DNA of 64,000 bases from JBJHBP01 sp050485685. GTDB taxonomy: Bacteria > Pseudomonadota > Gammaproteobacteria > Steroidobacterales > Rariloculaceae. Shown here one piece after another: positions 18,130 to 26,514 of the stretch (position 1 is the stretch's first letter; each line of letters starts with the position of its first letter). Made by a program: the position numbers and the translations under genes. The DNA lies in contig JBJHBW010000002.1 of NCBI GenBank assembly GCA_050485685.1, positions 1-64,000 on the forward strand, read 5' to 3'. Under the pieces are notes generated by a model. The model saw nothing but the letters and a program-made list of their open reading frames with translations. It ran no database searches and was not told the origin of the DNA.

Positions 18130-19110
18130 TTACCTGACAATGTTGTTACGCAGCATCACGGTGCTGACATACAGCTGACGGCGGAAATCCGGTGCGGCCG
18201 GCACGGTCACATCGCCCATCGTGTAAGTCGCATCGTTGCCGAGACCAAATTCCGGGCACTCGCCGCGCATGAGCAGCCAGACGCGCACCGCCGAGACGTT
18301 CGGCCAGTCCGCCGCAGCAACGGCATTGGCATCCACGTAGGTGTCGTTGAGCAGATAACGAACCTGCAACTGTTCTGCACCAGAGACCAGCTCCTCGGAG
18401 ACCGGGTTGCCGGTATCGGGGTTGAGCCGGACCCTGAACAAGGCGGGGATTGCATCGCCGGACTGGCACACGCGCCCGCTGTCGCCTATGTAATAGGCAT
18501 TGGAGACCAGCGGACGGACTACCGGTTGCAGATGATCGGCAGCGTTCAGTATCTCGGCAGGGGGCGTGTTACCGGGCTGGTTCTGCGCAGAGCCTGTCAT
18601 CACCCAGCCGACGAACATGGTGCCGCGAAGATAGAGACCGCCGTTGTTCGGTACCGCGCCGGTCAGTGCCGGCCCCGAGTAGCGGACAGTGAGAATGTCT
18701 GAGCCCGCCTGATAGCCCGGTACGCAGGCCACGTATCCTGCATTGGTGTTGTTCAGGCCGGATACACGCCAGTCGATCATCCGTCCCCAGGTGTTGTTGT
18801 TGGCACAGTTCAGCGCAGGCACTGCCGGGCCCGGATCGCCAACGTGGGTCGCCAGATCCGCATTACCGCCCCAGTAGCCGGCACGGCGCAGATCCGTGGT
18901 GATGATGTCCATCGCGATCCGGCCGCCTTCCTGCATGCGCGCCAGCCTGTCCTGCGCGTCAAAGGACTGCTTGCTGCTCAGATACACCTGAATCACACCA
19001 CCGAGCAGCAGCAGAGCAACGACAATCGCAACCATCAGTTCAATAAGCGAGAAACCGCCCGCTCGGGCGGCGTCTGCAATGTTGCGCCGTGTTGTTGTGC
19101 GTCCGGTCAT
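18130..19110 (-). CDS. pilW: type IV pilus assembly protein PilW
   Basis: A 326-residue minor pilin with prepilin site AGG/FSLIELMVAIVVALLLLGG and a large, cysteine-containing globular domain (NCANNNTWGR, AGYVACVPGY, GRVCQSGDA). The ATG overlaps the pilV stop as ATGA. PilW usually acts with PilX and PilY1 in priming the pilus tip, which agrees with the gene order here. Confidence 0.92.
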   Translation of the reverse strand: MTGRTTTRRNIADAARAGGFSLIELMVAIVVALLLLGGVIQVYLSSKQSFDAQDRLARMQEGGRIAMDIITTDLRRAGYWGGNADLATHVGDPGPAVPALNCANNNTWGRMIDWRVSGLNNTNAGYVACVPGYQAGSDILTVRYSGPALTGAVPNNGGLYLRGTMFVGWVMTGSAQNQPGNTPPAEILNAADHLQPVVRPLVSNAYYIGDSGRVCQSGDAIPALFRVRLNPDTGNPVSEELVSGAEQLQVRYLLNDTYVDANAVAAADWPNVSAVRVWLLMRGECPEFGLGNDATYTMGDVTVPAAPDFRRQLYVSTVMLRNNIVR

Positions 19111-19574
19111 CAGATCTCTATGTTGAGCACGAAGGTCCAGGGGTCGTCAGGGTCCGCGGTCTGCGTATCCAGCCATTCGATCGTGATCGTGTAACGCTCC
19201 ACCGCACCGTTGACGACGCGTGCAATGCGACCGACGCCACCGGGCAGCAGGGTCTCGATCGAACACGACCATTCTCCGAGATCCGCATCCTCCAGCGGCG
19301 TGGTGGGAACAGGGTCCGGGCAGTCGGTAACGAATCCCGCATACGTGGCACCGGCATCCGGATTCGCTCGGATTCGGTCCGCCATGTCATACGCGAGCAT
19401 GCTGGCCTGTGACGTCAGCGATGCGCCATGCGTGCTGCGCAGTCCTATGCTCTGCAGACCCGCCAACCCAAGCAGACCGATGGACAGCACGAGCAGCGCG
19501 ATCAACACCTCCAGCAGCGTGAAACCGCGCTGCAGATGCTGACGTAGGCTATGTGACTGAATGTTCCGAGGCAT
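19110..19574 (-). CDS. pilV: type IV pilus modification/minor pilin PilV
   Basis: A 154-residue prepilin with site QRG/FTLLEVLIALLVLSIGLLG followed by LAGLQSIGLRSTHGA, the usual PilV sequence after the helix. Two Cys (TDCPDPV and WSCSIE) may pair. It is coupled to pilW by overlap and follows fimT by 17 bp. Confidence 0.92.
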   Translation of the reverse strand: MPRNIQSHSLRQHLQRGFTLLEVLIALLVLSIGLLGLAGLQSIGLRSTHGASLTSQASMLAYDMADRIRANPDAGATYAGFVTDCPDPVPTTPLEDADLGEWSCSIETLLPGGVGRIARVVNGAVERYTITIEWLDTQTADPDDPWTFVLNIEI

Positions 19575-19591
19575 GGTGCAATCCGCGCGAC

Positions 19592-20077
19592 TCAGGCGCA
19601 GGCCTCGCGTGTGGTAACTACCTGACCGGCGGCAGTCACCTGCACTCGGCGACGCTGTGTCCCCGTGCAGTTTGAATAAGGCTGCAGATCGAATGTCGCA
19701 ACGCCAGCTGGCGCGCCGTTCGCACCGAACGTCACCGTGACATCATCCATCAGCGTGACGTTGCTGGCCGGTCGCTGTATCACGCGCAACTCGTTACCGC
19801 CCACCGTCACCGTGGCAGCCCAGCCGTTACCGGACTCCGTCACCGCAACAGCAACATTACGGCCACGCTTTATGGCTTCGGATCGCGCGAGGTTGATCGC
19901 GGTGACGAGTTCATTGGTCTGCGCCGTGACGCGATTGTTACGGACGATCTCGGTAAACCCGGGAACGCCGACCGTGACCAGCACACCGGCCACCGCCAGC
20001 GTCACCATCAGCTCGAGTACGGTGAAGCCGCGGTTCGAACGGCTGTCGAGACGGTTGATGGTGTTGCGGGGAATCAA
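19592..20077 (-). CDS. fimT: minor pilin of the FimT/FimU (GspH) family
   Basis: A 161-residue prepilin, first gene of the minor pilin operon fimT-pilV-W-X-Y1-E. The cleavage site is NRG/FTVLELMVTLAVAGVLVT, followed by RNNRVTAQTNELVTAINLAR and SEAIKRG, hallmarks of FimT/GspH proteins. The best start is TTG at 20077 with GAGG about ten bases upstream. FimT in some species binds DNA for uptake; whether this one does cannot be told from sequence alone. Confidence 0.88.
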   Translation of the reverse strand: MIPRNTINRLDSRSNRGFTVLELMVTLAVAGVLVTVGVPGFTEIVRNNRVTAQTNELVTAINLARSEAIKRGRNVAVAVTESGNGWAATVTVGGNELRVIQRPASNVTLMDDVTVTFGANGAPAGVATFDLQPYSNCTGTQRRRVQVTAAGQVVTTREACA

Positions 20078-20168
20078 AGTCGTCTGCCTCAGCGTAAGCC
20101 CGTGCCACAGCGAAATCCGCAGGGCGCACGCTTGTTACTTTAAGCCCCTGCGGCTCAATGTACAGAGG

Positions 20169-20207
20169 CTAGGCTTCGCTCAGACCCAGGTCGTTGAACT
20201 GGATCAC
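20169..20207 (-). pseudogene. 12-codon ORF resembling the start of a DEAD-box RNA helicase
   Basis: Between gltA and fimT, GTG at 20207 with GAGGA upstream opens an ORF of 12 codons (reads MIQFNDLGLSEA) and then TAG. FxDLGLS is the usual N terminus of RhlE-type DEAD-box helicases just before the Q motif. It could be the stump of a deleted helicase gene, a leader peptide, or chance; the match is short. Confidence 0.3.
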
Positions 20208-20241
20208 AGATTCCTCGCGCTCAAGCGGTTATGGAAAACTG

Positions 20242-21561
20242 TCAGGCCTTCCCGGCCGCGCCGGAACGCCCATCTATGCTTACATAATCCCGCTTGCCCG
20301 GGCCCACATAGAGCTGCCGCGGACGGCCGATGCGTGAAGAGGGATCGGCGACCATTTCTCGCCAGTGCGTGACCCAGCCGACACAGCGCGCGATCGCGAA
20401 CATCACCGTGAACATGGATTTCGGAATCCCCAGCGCGCGATAGATGATGCCGGAATAGAAATCGACATTGGGATAGAGATTCTTCTCAATGAAGTATTCG
20501 TCCTTGAGTGCGAACTCTTCGAGCCTCAACGCGAGCTCAAACAACGGCGAGTCGTTGGCGTGGCCCAGACTCTCCAGCACTTCATGACACGTCTTGCGGA
20601 TGATGGTCGCGCGCGGATCGTAGCTCTTGTAAACGCGATGCCCGAAACCCATCAGCCGGAACGGGTCGTTCTTGTCCTTGGCCCGCGCCACGAACTTGCC
20701 GATATTCTCCGGCTTGCCTATGGCTTCCAGCATGTTGATCACCGCCTCGTTGGCACCGCCGTGTGCGGGACCCCAGAGCGCCGACATGCCGGCCGCAATG
20801 GCCGAATACGGGTTGGTGCCGGAACTGCCGGCCAGCCGTACCGTGGAGGTGCTGCAGTTCTGTTCGTGGTCGGCATGCAGGATGAACAGCAGATCCAGCG
20901 CGCGCGCCGCTACAGGCTCGACCACATACGGGTCGGACGGAACCGCGAAGAACATGTGCAGCAGGTTGCTGCAGTAATCCAGACGGTTACGCGGATAGAC
21001 GAACGGCTGTCCCAGTGAATGCTTGTAGGCGGCCGCGGCGATCGTCGGCAACTTGGCAATGATGCGATGCGCGAAAATGTCACGATCTTCAGGATCGCGG
21101 ATGTCGGTGCTGTCGTGATAAAACGCCGACATCGATGCCACGACACCGCACACCATCGCCATCGGGTGAGCGTTGTGGTGAAAACCGTTGAAAAAACGCA
21201 GCAACGATTCGTTGATCATCGTATGCGTGCGTATGGAATGGTCGAAGCTGTCCAGCTGCTCGCTGTTCGGCAGTTCGCCATGCAGCAGCAGATAGGCCAC
21301 CTCGATGAAGCTGGACTGCTCGGCCAGCTGTTCTATCGGATAACCGCGATACAGCAGCACACCGGATTCACCATCGATATAGGTGATCGTGCTCGAGCAG
21401 CTGGCCGTGGCCGCAAATCCGGGATCGAAGGTGAATACGCCTTTGCCGGCATACAGTCCGGTGACATCGACAACGCCTGGACCCAGTGTGGGCTCCCGCA
21501 GTGGCAGCTCCATTGATTCGCCCGATTGCGAATCCATCAAGGTATAGCGCTTGTCAGTCAT
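20242..21561 (-). CDS. gltA: citrate synthase (type I)
   Basis: A 439-residue hexameric-type citrate synthase that condenses oxaloacetate and acetyl-CoA in the TCA cycle. Active-site regions are visible as GFHHNAHPMAMV, LHADHEQNCSTST (catalytic His), GPAHGGANEAV and GFGHRVYKSYDPRA; the final Asp lies in NVDFYSGIIY. I chose ATG at 21561, giving the N terminus MTDKRYTLMD expected for the family; a longer frame upstream lacks homology. A perfect -10 box lies about 120 bp upstream. Confidence 0.97.
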   Translation of the reverse strand: MTDKRYTLMDSQSGESMELPLREPTLGPGVVDVTGLYAGKGVFTFDPGFAATASCSSTITYIDGESGVLLYRGYPIEQLAEQSSFIEVAYLLLHGELPNSEQLDSFDHSIRTHTMINESLLRFFNGFHHNAHPMAMVCGVVASMSAFYHDSTDIRDPEDRDIFAHRIIAKLPTIAAAAYKHSLGQPFVYPRNRLDYCSNLLHMFFAVPSDPYVVEPVAARALDLLFILHADHEQNCSTSTVRLAGSSGTNPYSAIAAGMSALWGPAHGGANEAVINMLEAIGKPENIGKFVARAKDKNDPFRLMGFGHRVYKSYDPRATIIRKTCHEVLESLGHANDSPLFELALRLEEFALKDEYFIEKNLYPNVDFYSGIIYRALGIPKSMFTVMFAIARCVGWVTHWREMVADPSSRIGRPRQLYVGPGKRDYVSIDGRSGAAGKA

Positions 21562-21683
21562 GCATCGCACCTGGCATCTGAAGTCACTCGTTCTTGGCTC
21601 CGCCCGCGGACACGAACGGAACGTGGGTACGGCGTGGCGCCCGACCGCGACGTTCAGTCGACGGAAAAGACGCAAGTCACGGC

Positions 21684-21711
21684 ATTATAGCAACGCGCTG
21701 GAGCCGTCCAA
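21684..21711 (-). promoter_or_regulatory. gltA promoter
   Basis: On the minus strand TTGGAC (21711-21706), a 16-bp spacer and a perfect TATAAT (21689-21684) form a sigma-70 promoter facing gltA, leaving a 5' leader of about 115 nt. Confidence 0.6.
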
Positions 21712-21725
21712 GCCTTCAGATCAGC

Positions 21726-21747
21726 GCGCGGGCGATCGGACCCGCGC
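21726..21747 (-). terminator. hairpin after rpmE
   Basis: GCGCGGG (21726-21732) and CCCGCGC (21741-21747) form a perfect 7-bp stem with an 8-nt loop, 27 bp after the rpmE stop. No T-tract follows, so this may be a weak or Rho-assisted terminator. Confidence 0.35.
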
Positions 21748-21774
21748 CAACCGCCACAATGACTGTAACCAGGG

Positions 21775-21987
21775 TTACTTGGCGGCCGACATACCGTAAC
21801 GGCGGCGGAACTTGTCCACCCGGCCACCAGTGTCGACGATCTTCTGTTTGCCCGTATAGAACGGGTGGCAGGAAGAACAGACTTCAACCTGCAGGTCCTC
21901 GCCCAGCGTCGAGCGCGTGGAAAACTCGTTCCCGCAGCTGCACGAGATCTTGATTTCGCTGTATGTGGGGTGAATCTCGGGTTTCAT
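21775..21987 (-). CDS. rpmE: 50S ribosomal protein L31 (zinc-binding form)
   Basis: A 70-residue ribosomal protein. Cys16, Cys18, Cys37 and Cys40 (CSCGNEF and CSSCHPFYTG) mark the zinc-ribbon C+ paralog; the tail GGRVDKFRRRYG is typical. It stands alone between gltA and rdgB. Confidence 0.96.
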   Translation of the reverse strand: MKPEIHPTYSEIKISCSCGNEFSTRSTLGEDLQVEVCSSCHPFYTGKQKIVDTGGRVDKFRRRYGMSAAK

Positions 21988-22315
21988 GGTTCTTGCCGCC
22001 AGATCGGCGCGTGAATCGGCGCGTGAGGATAATCGCGCGGCCGGTCAAACACAAGCCGGTGACGGAGTTACCACGCCGCAGGGTGGCCGCATCGTCACTG
22101 AACCTGTGGATAACTCTGTGGAAAGCCTCACGCTGCGCAAAGAACGCGCGGACCGTTTACGCAGCCTCGCGGATGCGCGCAGGCACGCCGATTCTCAAAT
22201 AATTTTTTATAAAACAATCGCTTGTTATTTCTTCTTGAACTGAGAGAACAGAAAAGGTCATCAACCGGGTCAATTATCAGCCGTGCGGCCGTGCTGTGCA
22301 TAATCGGGCTGCGGT
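21988..22315. other. rdgB/rpmE intergenic region
   Basis: This 328-bp gap has no gene. It contains a perfect DnaA box at 22105-22113, a degenerate second box 12 bp further (22117-22125), and an AT-rich tract at about 22195-22240 that is unlike the surrounding sequence. The rpmE promoter must lie here; AT-rich TATAAA and TTATTT words occur in the tract but none forms a clear -35/-10 pair. Confidence 0.55.
22105..22113 (-). promoter_or_regulatory. DnaA box
   Basis: TGTGGATAA is the exact reverse complement of the consensus DnaA box TTATCCACA. The next TGTGGAAAG, 12 bp away, is a degraded second copy in the same orientation. It lies upstream of rpmE and beside an AT-rich tract. Confidence 0.5.
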
Positions 22316-22942
22316 TCAGCGCGCCGTCACCCGCCCCCCGGCAGCCGCGAACCGCGGCCAGGCCTCGGCCAGGCTGGCGCTGGCTGCGGCGCGATGACTG
22401 ACGCGATTCTTCTGCTCAGATGTCAGCTCTGCCGCGGTCATGCCCAGCACAGGATCCAGGAACACCGGGTCGTAACCGAACCCGCCCTGTCCGCGGGGTG
22501 CCGTCGCAATGCGCCCATGCCAGCGCCCTTCGACGATAAGCGGCGCCGGATCGTCTGCCGTATGCAGTGCGACGATTACGCAATGGAAAGCCGCCGCCCT
22601 TTCGGTTTCGGGCACGCCGTCCATTGTCGCCAGCAGCTTCGCGATATTGTCAGCGTCGCTGGCTCGGTCACCGGCATAGCGGGCCGAGCGCACACCGGGC
22701 GCGCCGTCCAGCCTGGCCACACATAAACCGGAATCGTCGGCGAGAGCCGGCAGCCCGGTCTCGCGTGCCGCGTGGCGGGCTTTCAGCAGCGCATTCTCGA
22801 CGAATGTGACTGCATCCTCGGGCGGCCCGCTGACGCCAAGTTCGCCCTGCGGTATCAGCTCGCAGCCGGTGGTGCCCAGCAATCGGCCAAGTTCGGCAAG
22901 CTTGCCGGCGTTGCCACTGGCCAGCACCCAGCGTCCGGTCAC
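22316..22942 (-). CDS. rdgB: XTP/dITP diphosphatase (RdgB/HAM1)
   Basis: A 208-residue pyrophosphatase that hydrolyses non-canonical purine nucleotides such as dITP and XTP. Signatures are LASGNAGKLAEL at the N terminus, PALADDSGLCV, GVRSARYAG and GGFGYDPVF. It overlaps rph by 4 bp, as part of a rph-rdgB pair transcribed away from yicC. Confidence 0.95.
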   Translation of the reverse strand: MTGRWVLASGNAGKLAELGRLLGTTGCELIPQGELGVSGPPEDAVTFVENALLKARHAARETGLPALADDSGLCVARLDGAPGVRSARYAGDRASDADNIAKLLATMDGVPETERAAAFHCVIVALHTADDPAPLIVEGRWHGRIATAPRGQGGFGYDPVFLDPVLGMTAAELTSEQKNRVSHRAAASASLAEAWPRFAAAGGRVTAR

Positions 22943-23655
22943 GGGGCGATCGCCGCCGCCTGGGCTGCAACCAGTTCACGTATGCCGCCGGCGGCCAGAT
23001 CCAGAAGCCGATCCAGTTCGCCACGCTGGAAAGCGTGACCTTCCGCCGTGCCCTGAACCTCGACGAAGCCGCCGCCGTCATTCATGACCACGTTCATATC
23101 GGTTTCCGCTTCCGCATCCTCGGCGTAGTCCAGATCCAGCACCGGCAGGCCCTGATAGATGCCTACCGACACCGCGGCGACCTGCCCGTGCAGCGGGTTG
23201 CGGCTGAAAGTCCGCCGTCGCGCCAGCCGTTCTATCGCCAGCGCCATCGCGACATATCCGCCGGAAATGGCCGCCGTGCGGGTGCCGCCGTCGGCCTGAA
23301 GCACGTCGCAGTCCACGGTGATCGTGTGTTCACCCAGCGCCACCCTGTCCACGACCGCGCGCAGGCTGCGCCCGATCAGGCGCTGGATCTCGACGGTGCG
23401 GCCGGTCTGTTTGCCACGCGCGGCCTCCCGCGACGTGCGGGTATGCGTGGCGCCGGGCAGCATGCCGTACTCCGCCGTCACCCATCCCTCCTGCCGGCCC
23501 TTGAGAAAAGGCGGCACCCTGGCTTCCACGGATGCGGTGCAGAGCACGCGGGTATCGCCAACGCTGACCAGCACGGAGCCGTCCGCATGTCGTGTGTAGC
23601 CGGTCTGGAAACTCACCGGCCGCATCTGGTCGGCATTACGTCCACTGGGGCGCAT
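22939..23655 (-). CDS. rph: ribonuclease PH
   Basis: A 238-residue phosphorolytic 3'-5' exoribonuclease that trims tRNA precursors. Family motifs are MRPSGRNADQMRPV, TAEYGMLPGATHTR, GKQTGRTVEIQRLIGRSLRA, and the phosphate/metal site DCDVLQADGGTRTAAISG. AGGAG precedes the ATG at 23655. Full length, no truncation of the kind seen in E. coli K-12. Confidence 0.96.
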   Translation of the reverse strand: MRPSGRNADQMRPVSFQTGYTRHADGSVLVSVGDTRVLCTASVEARVPPFLKGRQEGWVTAEYGMLPGATHTRTSREAARGKQTGRTVEIQRLIGRSLRAVVDRVALGEHTITVDCDVLQADGGTRTAAISGGYVAMALAIERLARRRTFSRNPLHGQVAAVSVGIYQGLPVLDLDYAEDAEAETDMNVVMNDGGGFVEVQGTAEGHAFQRGELDRLLDLAAGGIRELVAAQAAAIAP

Positions 23656-23687
23656 AGGGCAACTCCTGGTCTGTCGGGCGGGTGGGT

Positions 23688-24434
23688 TCAGGGCGCCAGC
23701 CAGCGCACCGCCGCGTACGAGGTATTGTCGCTGTGCGGCGCGTTGCGCGCGACCGCCTTGCGGGCAAGATCGAGCAGCGCCTGTCCGAGTTCGCCGCGGT
23801 CGCTTGCCGTAACGCCGGCGATCTCTGCATCCTGAAGACCCGACCAGAATCCGTCCGTGCAGGCGAGCAGCACATCGCCCGGCTGCACGGGGAAACTGCC
23901 GCTGACGGTCATGTCCGGCAGTATGTCGTCACCGCCCAGACAGCACTCGACGAAATTGCGCATGGGATGCGTGCGCATCTCGTGTTCGCGAATCACGCCT
24001 TCACGCAACAGCAGTTCCACATGGCTGTGATCCCGCGTTCGCGCCTGAATGGCCTGATTGCGCAGCTGATAGATTCTGCTGTCACCGACATGCGCAAAGA
24101 ACGCCATGGATTCCTGCACCAGGCATACCGCGCCCGTAGCCCTGGGCTTGTGATCCAGCGCCAGAGCGTCACCCAGCGCCACGACACGATCGTGTGCAAG
24201 CGCCAGTGTCATGGTCAGGAATCCCTGCGGATCCAGCACCGGATGACGCAGTTCATGAAAACGCTCGCGCAGCGCATCCACGGTCACCTGCGCCGCCTGC
24301 GCACCTTCGGCGTGACCGCCCATGCCGTCCACGACGATGATCAGTGCCGCCGACTCGGAACACGCGACATGCACCCTGTCCTGATTCTCGTGACGGTTAC
24401 CGGAAAGACTGAGCTCTTCGCACTCCACTAGCAC
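23688..24434 (-). CDS. PP2C-type serine/threonine protein phosphatase
   Basis: A cytosolic metal-dependent phosphatase of about 249 residues. PP2C motifs are present: GNRHENQDR near the N terminus, VVDGMGGHAEG (metal-binding Asp), AHVGDSRIYQL, REHEMRTHPMRN and LLACTDGFWSG. No clear ribosome binding site decides the start: TTG 24443, GTG 24434 and GTG 24428 are possible; I used 24434, which leaves about ten residues before the first motif. The gene lies divergent to yicC and before rph, a neighbourhood also seen in Pseudomonas. Its substrate is unknown; no kinase is encoded nearby. Confidence 0.9.
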   Translation of the reverse strand: MLVECEELSLSGNRHENQDRVHVACSESAALIIVVDGMGGHAEGAQAAQVTVDALRERFHELRHPVLDPQGFLTMTLALAHDRVVALGDALALDHKPRATGAVCLVQESMAFFAHVGDSRIYQLRNQAIQARTRDHSHVELLLREGVIREHEMRTHPMRNFVECCLGGDDILPDMTVSGSFPVQPGDVLLACTDGFWSGLQDAEIAGVTASDRGELGQALLDLARKAVARNAPHSDNTSYAAVRWLAP

Positions 24435-24516
24435 GGCATACAACTCGTGTCGCTGACTGGCATAACTTAGACTTGTGGCCCGAACGCCCGCGCATTCTAC
24501 AGACGGATACAAGCAG

Positions 24517-25383
24517 ATGCCTTACAGCATGACAGGTTTCTCATCGGCGACAGCCGAATCCGGCCCGTTCAGCCTGGTCTGGGAACTGCGCAGCGTCAAT
24601 CACCGCTTCCTGGACACCAGCTTCCGGCTGCCCGATGAACTGAAGTCGCTGGAAGCACGCTGTCGTGAAGCCGTCAGTGCACGACTTGCGCGCGGCAAGG
24701 TGGATTGCACACTGCGCATCACGCGACTGGCCGCGGCCGACTCCGGCGGTGAAGTGGTAGCGGAGAAACTGGCGGCGCTGCGCACGCTCGCGGACCGCGT
24801 CAGTGCCGAATTCCCTGATGCAAGCCCGCTGACTCTATCGGAAATCCTGCGCTGGCCGGGCGTGCTGCAGGAAGCGCGTGAGTCGGCAGAGTCGCTGGCG
24901 GAACCTGTGACAGCAACGCTGAACGAGGCACTTCAGGGGCTGCAGGACGCAAGGCGCCGCGAAGGCGAGCGCACGGCGGCGCTGCTCACGCAGCGTACCG
25001 ATGCGATAGATGCACTGGTGAACGCAATCAGGCCGCGGCTGCCGGGCCTGGAGCAATCCTACCGGGCGAAGCTGCACGAGCGCCTGCAGAAACTGGACAT
25101 CACAGCCAATCCGGAAAGGCTGGAGCAGGAGCTGGTGCTGATCGCGCAGCGACTGGATATCAGCGAGGAAGTCGACCGCCTGACGGGCCATGTCGCCGAG
25201 GTGCGTGACGTGCTGCAGCGTGATGAACCGGTGGGCAGACGCCTGGATTTTCTGATCCAGGAACTCAACCGCGAAGCCAACACTCTGGCGTCCAAATCTC
25301 AGGACGAGGAACTCACTCGCGCTGCGGTGGACATCAAGGTGCTGATCGAGCAGATGCGCGAACAGGTACAGAACCTGGAGTGA
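24517..25383 (+). CDS. yicC: YicC family endoribonuclease
   Basis: A 288-residue protein of the YicC family, members of which have been shown to act as endoribonucleases. It begins MPYSMTGFSSA, with the conserved WELRSVNHRFLDTSFRLP, and ends in NREANTLASKSQDEELTRAA and VDIKVLIEQMREQVQN. The start at 24517 is fixed by the conserved N terminus. It is coupled to gmk by a GTGA overlap. Confidence 0.94.
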   Translation: MPYSMTGFSSATAESGPFSLVWELRSVNHRFLDTSFRLPDELKSLEARCREAVSARLARGKVDCTLRITRLAAADSGGEVVAEKLAALRTLADRVSAEFPDASPLTLSEILRWPGVLQEARESAESLAEPVTATLNEALQGLQDARRREGERTAALLTQRTDAIDALVNAIRPRLPGLEQSYRAKLHERLQKLDITANPERLEQELVLIAQRLDISEEVDRLTGHVAEVRDVLQRDEPVGRRLDFLIQELNREANTLASKSQDEELTRAAVDIKVLIEQMREQVQNLE

Positions 25384-26012
25384 ACGCACACAGCCACAAG
25401 CCATCGCGAGGTCGGCTGATCGTGCTGTCGGCACCATCCGGCGCCGGCAAGACCACGATCGCGCACAATCTGATGGCGCGTGATCCTGCGGTACGGTTCT
25501 CGATTTCGTATACGACGCGTCCGCCGCGCGGCGCCGAGCGGCACGGCCGCGATTACTTCTTTGTCGAACCGGACCAGTTCGACCGCATGGTCGCCGACGA
25601 TGCGTTCCTCGAGCATGCCGAGGTTTTCGGCCACCGTTACGGCACCGGGCGCGACCATGTGGAATCCATGCTCGCAGCCGGCAATTCGGTGCTGCTGGAT
25701 ATCGACTGGCAGGGCGCACGCCAGGTTGCGGCCCGGGCGCCGGACGCCATCACTGTATTCGTGTTCCCGCCATCCATGAAGGAACTGGAACGACGGCTGC
25801 GCGAACGCGGCACCGATGCGGCCGACGAGATCGCCCGGCGCATGCACGCCGCGCGCGCGGAAATGAGTCACTGGGACGAATTCGCCTATCTGCTGGTCAA
25901 TGACGATGTGGACATGGCCACCGACCGCCTGGCGGATATCGTCGCCGGGCGCGGCGCCGAGTGGCGCGGCAGTGCGCAGGCCACCGTGGCACGGGCCATA
26001 CTGGCCTCCTGA
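25380..26012 (+). CDS. gmk: guanylate kinase
   Basis: A 210-residue kinase converting GMP to GDP. P-loop SAPSGAGKTT near residue 17, GMP-binding SISYTTRPPRGAE and GRDYFFV, and DIDWQGARQV are typical. The start is GTG inside the yicC stop. The N-terminal ten residues are polar and dispensable in the family. Confidence 0.96.
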   Translation: MNAHSHKPSRGRLIVLSAPSGAGKTTIAHNLMARDPAVRFSISYTTRPPRGAERHGRDYFFVEPDQFDRMVADDAFLEHAEVFGHRYGTGRDHVESMLAAGNSVLLDIDWQGARQVAARAPDAITVFVFPPSMKELERRLRERGTDAADEIARRMHAARAEMSHWDEFAYLLVNDDVDMATDRLADIVAGRGAEWRGSAQATVARAILAS

Positions 26013-26023
26013 ATCGCCGGGAT

Positions 26024-26051
26024 TTGCCGGCACCCGGCGTTGCAGTACACT
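26024..26051 (+). promoter_or_regulatory. candidate rpoZ promoter
   Basis: TTGCCG (26024-26029), 16-bp spacer, TACACT (26046-26051). Each element matches the sigma-70 consensus at four of six bases. It lies just after gmk and 129 bp before rpoZ. Confidence 0.4.
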
Positions 26052-26179
26052 GGCAAGGCCTGCCGCGGCTGATGATTGGCATGGCAGCGGAAAGCCTGTG
26101 CACATCAGCCCCGGATATGCAGTGCCTGGTCATCCAGTGCATCTGTTCCAGCAACCGTTTTGCGCAAGGAGGCCGGACC

Positions 26180-26473
26180 ATGGCCAGAATTACTGTCGAA
26201 GACTGTACTGACAAGATCCCGAACATGTTCCAGCTGGTGCTGGTGGCATCGCGGCGTGCGCGCCAGCTCGCGAACGGCGCCGAAGCCATGGTCGACTGGG
26301 AGAACGACAAGCCCACCGTGGTCGCGCTGCGGGAGATCGCCGAAGGCTATATAGACGAGAGCATTCTCCTGGAGCGGGAGCGGCCCGCAGACGAGCTGCT
26401 GGACTTTGACACAGGCGCCGCGTCGCTGCCGGACGATCTGCTGGCGGTACGCCCCGGCGCACTGGACGAGTGA
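26180..26473 (+). CDS. rpoZ: RNA polymerase subunit omega
   Basis: A 97-residue subunit that supports RNA polymerase assembly and ppGpp response. It begins MARITVEDCTDKI, with LVLVASRRARQLANG and NDKPTVVALREIAEG, all conserved. AAGGAGG lies 8 bases before the ATG. It is followed by spoT, its usual partner. Confidence 0.96.
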   Translation: MARITVEDCTDKIPNMFQLVLVASRRARQLANGAEAMVDWENDKPTVVALREIAEGYIDESILLERERPADELLDFDTGAASLPDDLLAVRPGALDE

Positions 26474-26514
26474 CCGTCCGGCGTCGGCGATAAGCCGGCG
26501 CACGGTCAGACGAC

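Noticed and set aside
22105..22240. Chromosomal origin oriC
   Set aside because: Only one perfect DnaA box and one poor copy are present, and no dnaA, dnaN, gidA or rpmH gene is near. Kept only as a DnaA-site finding.
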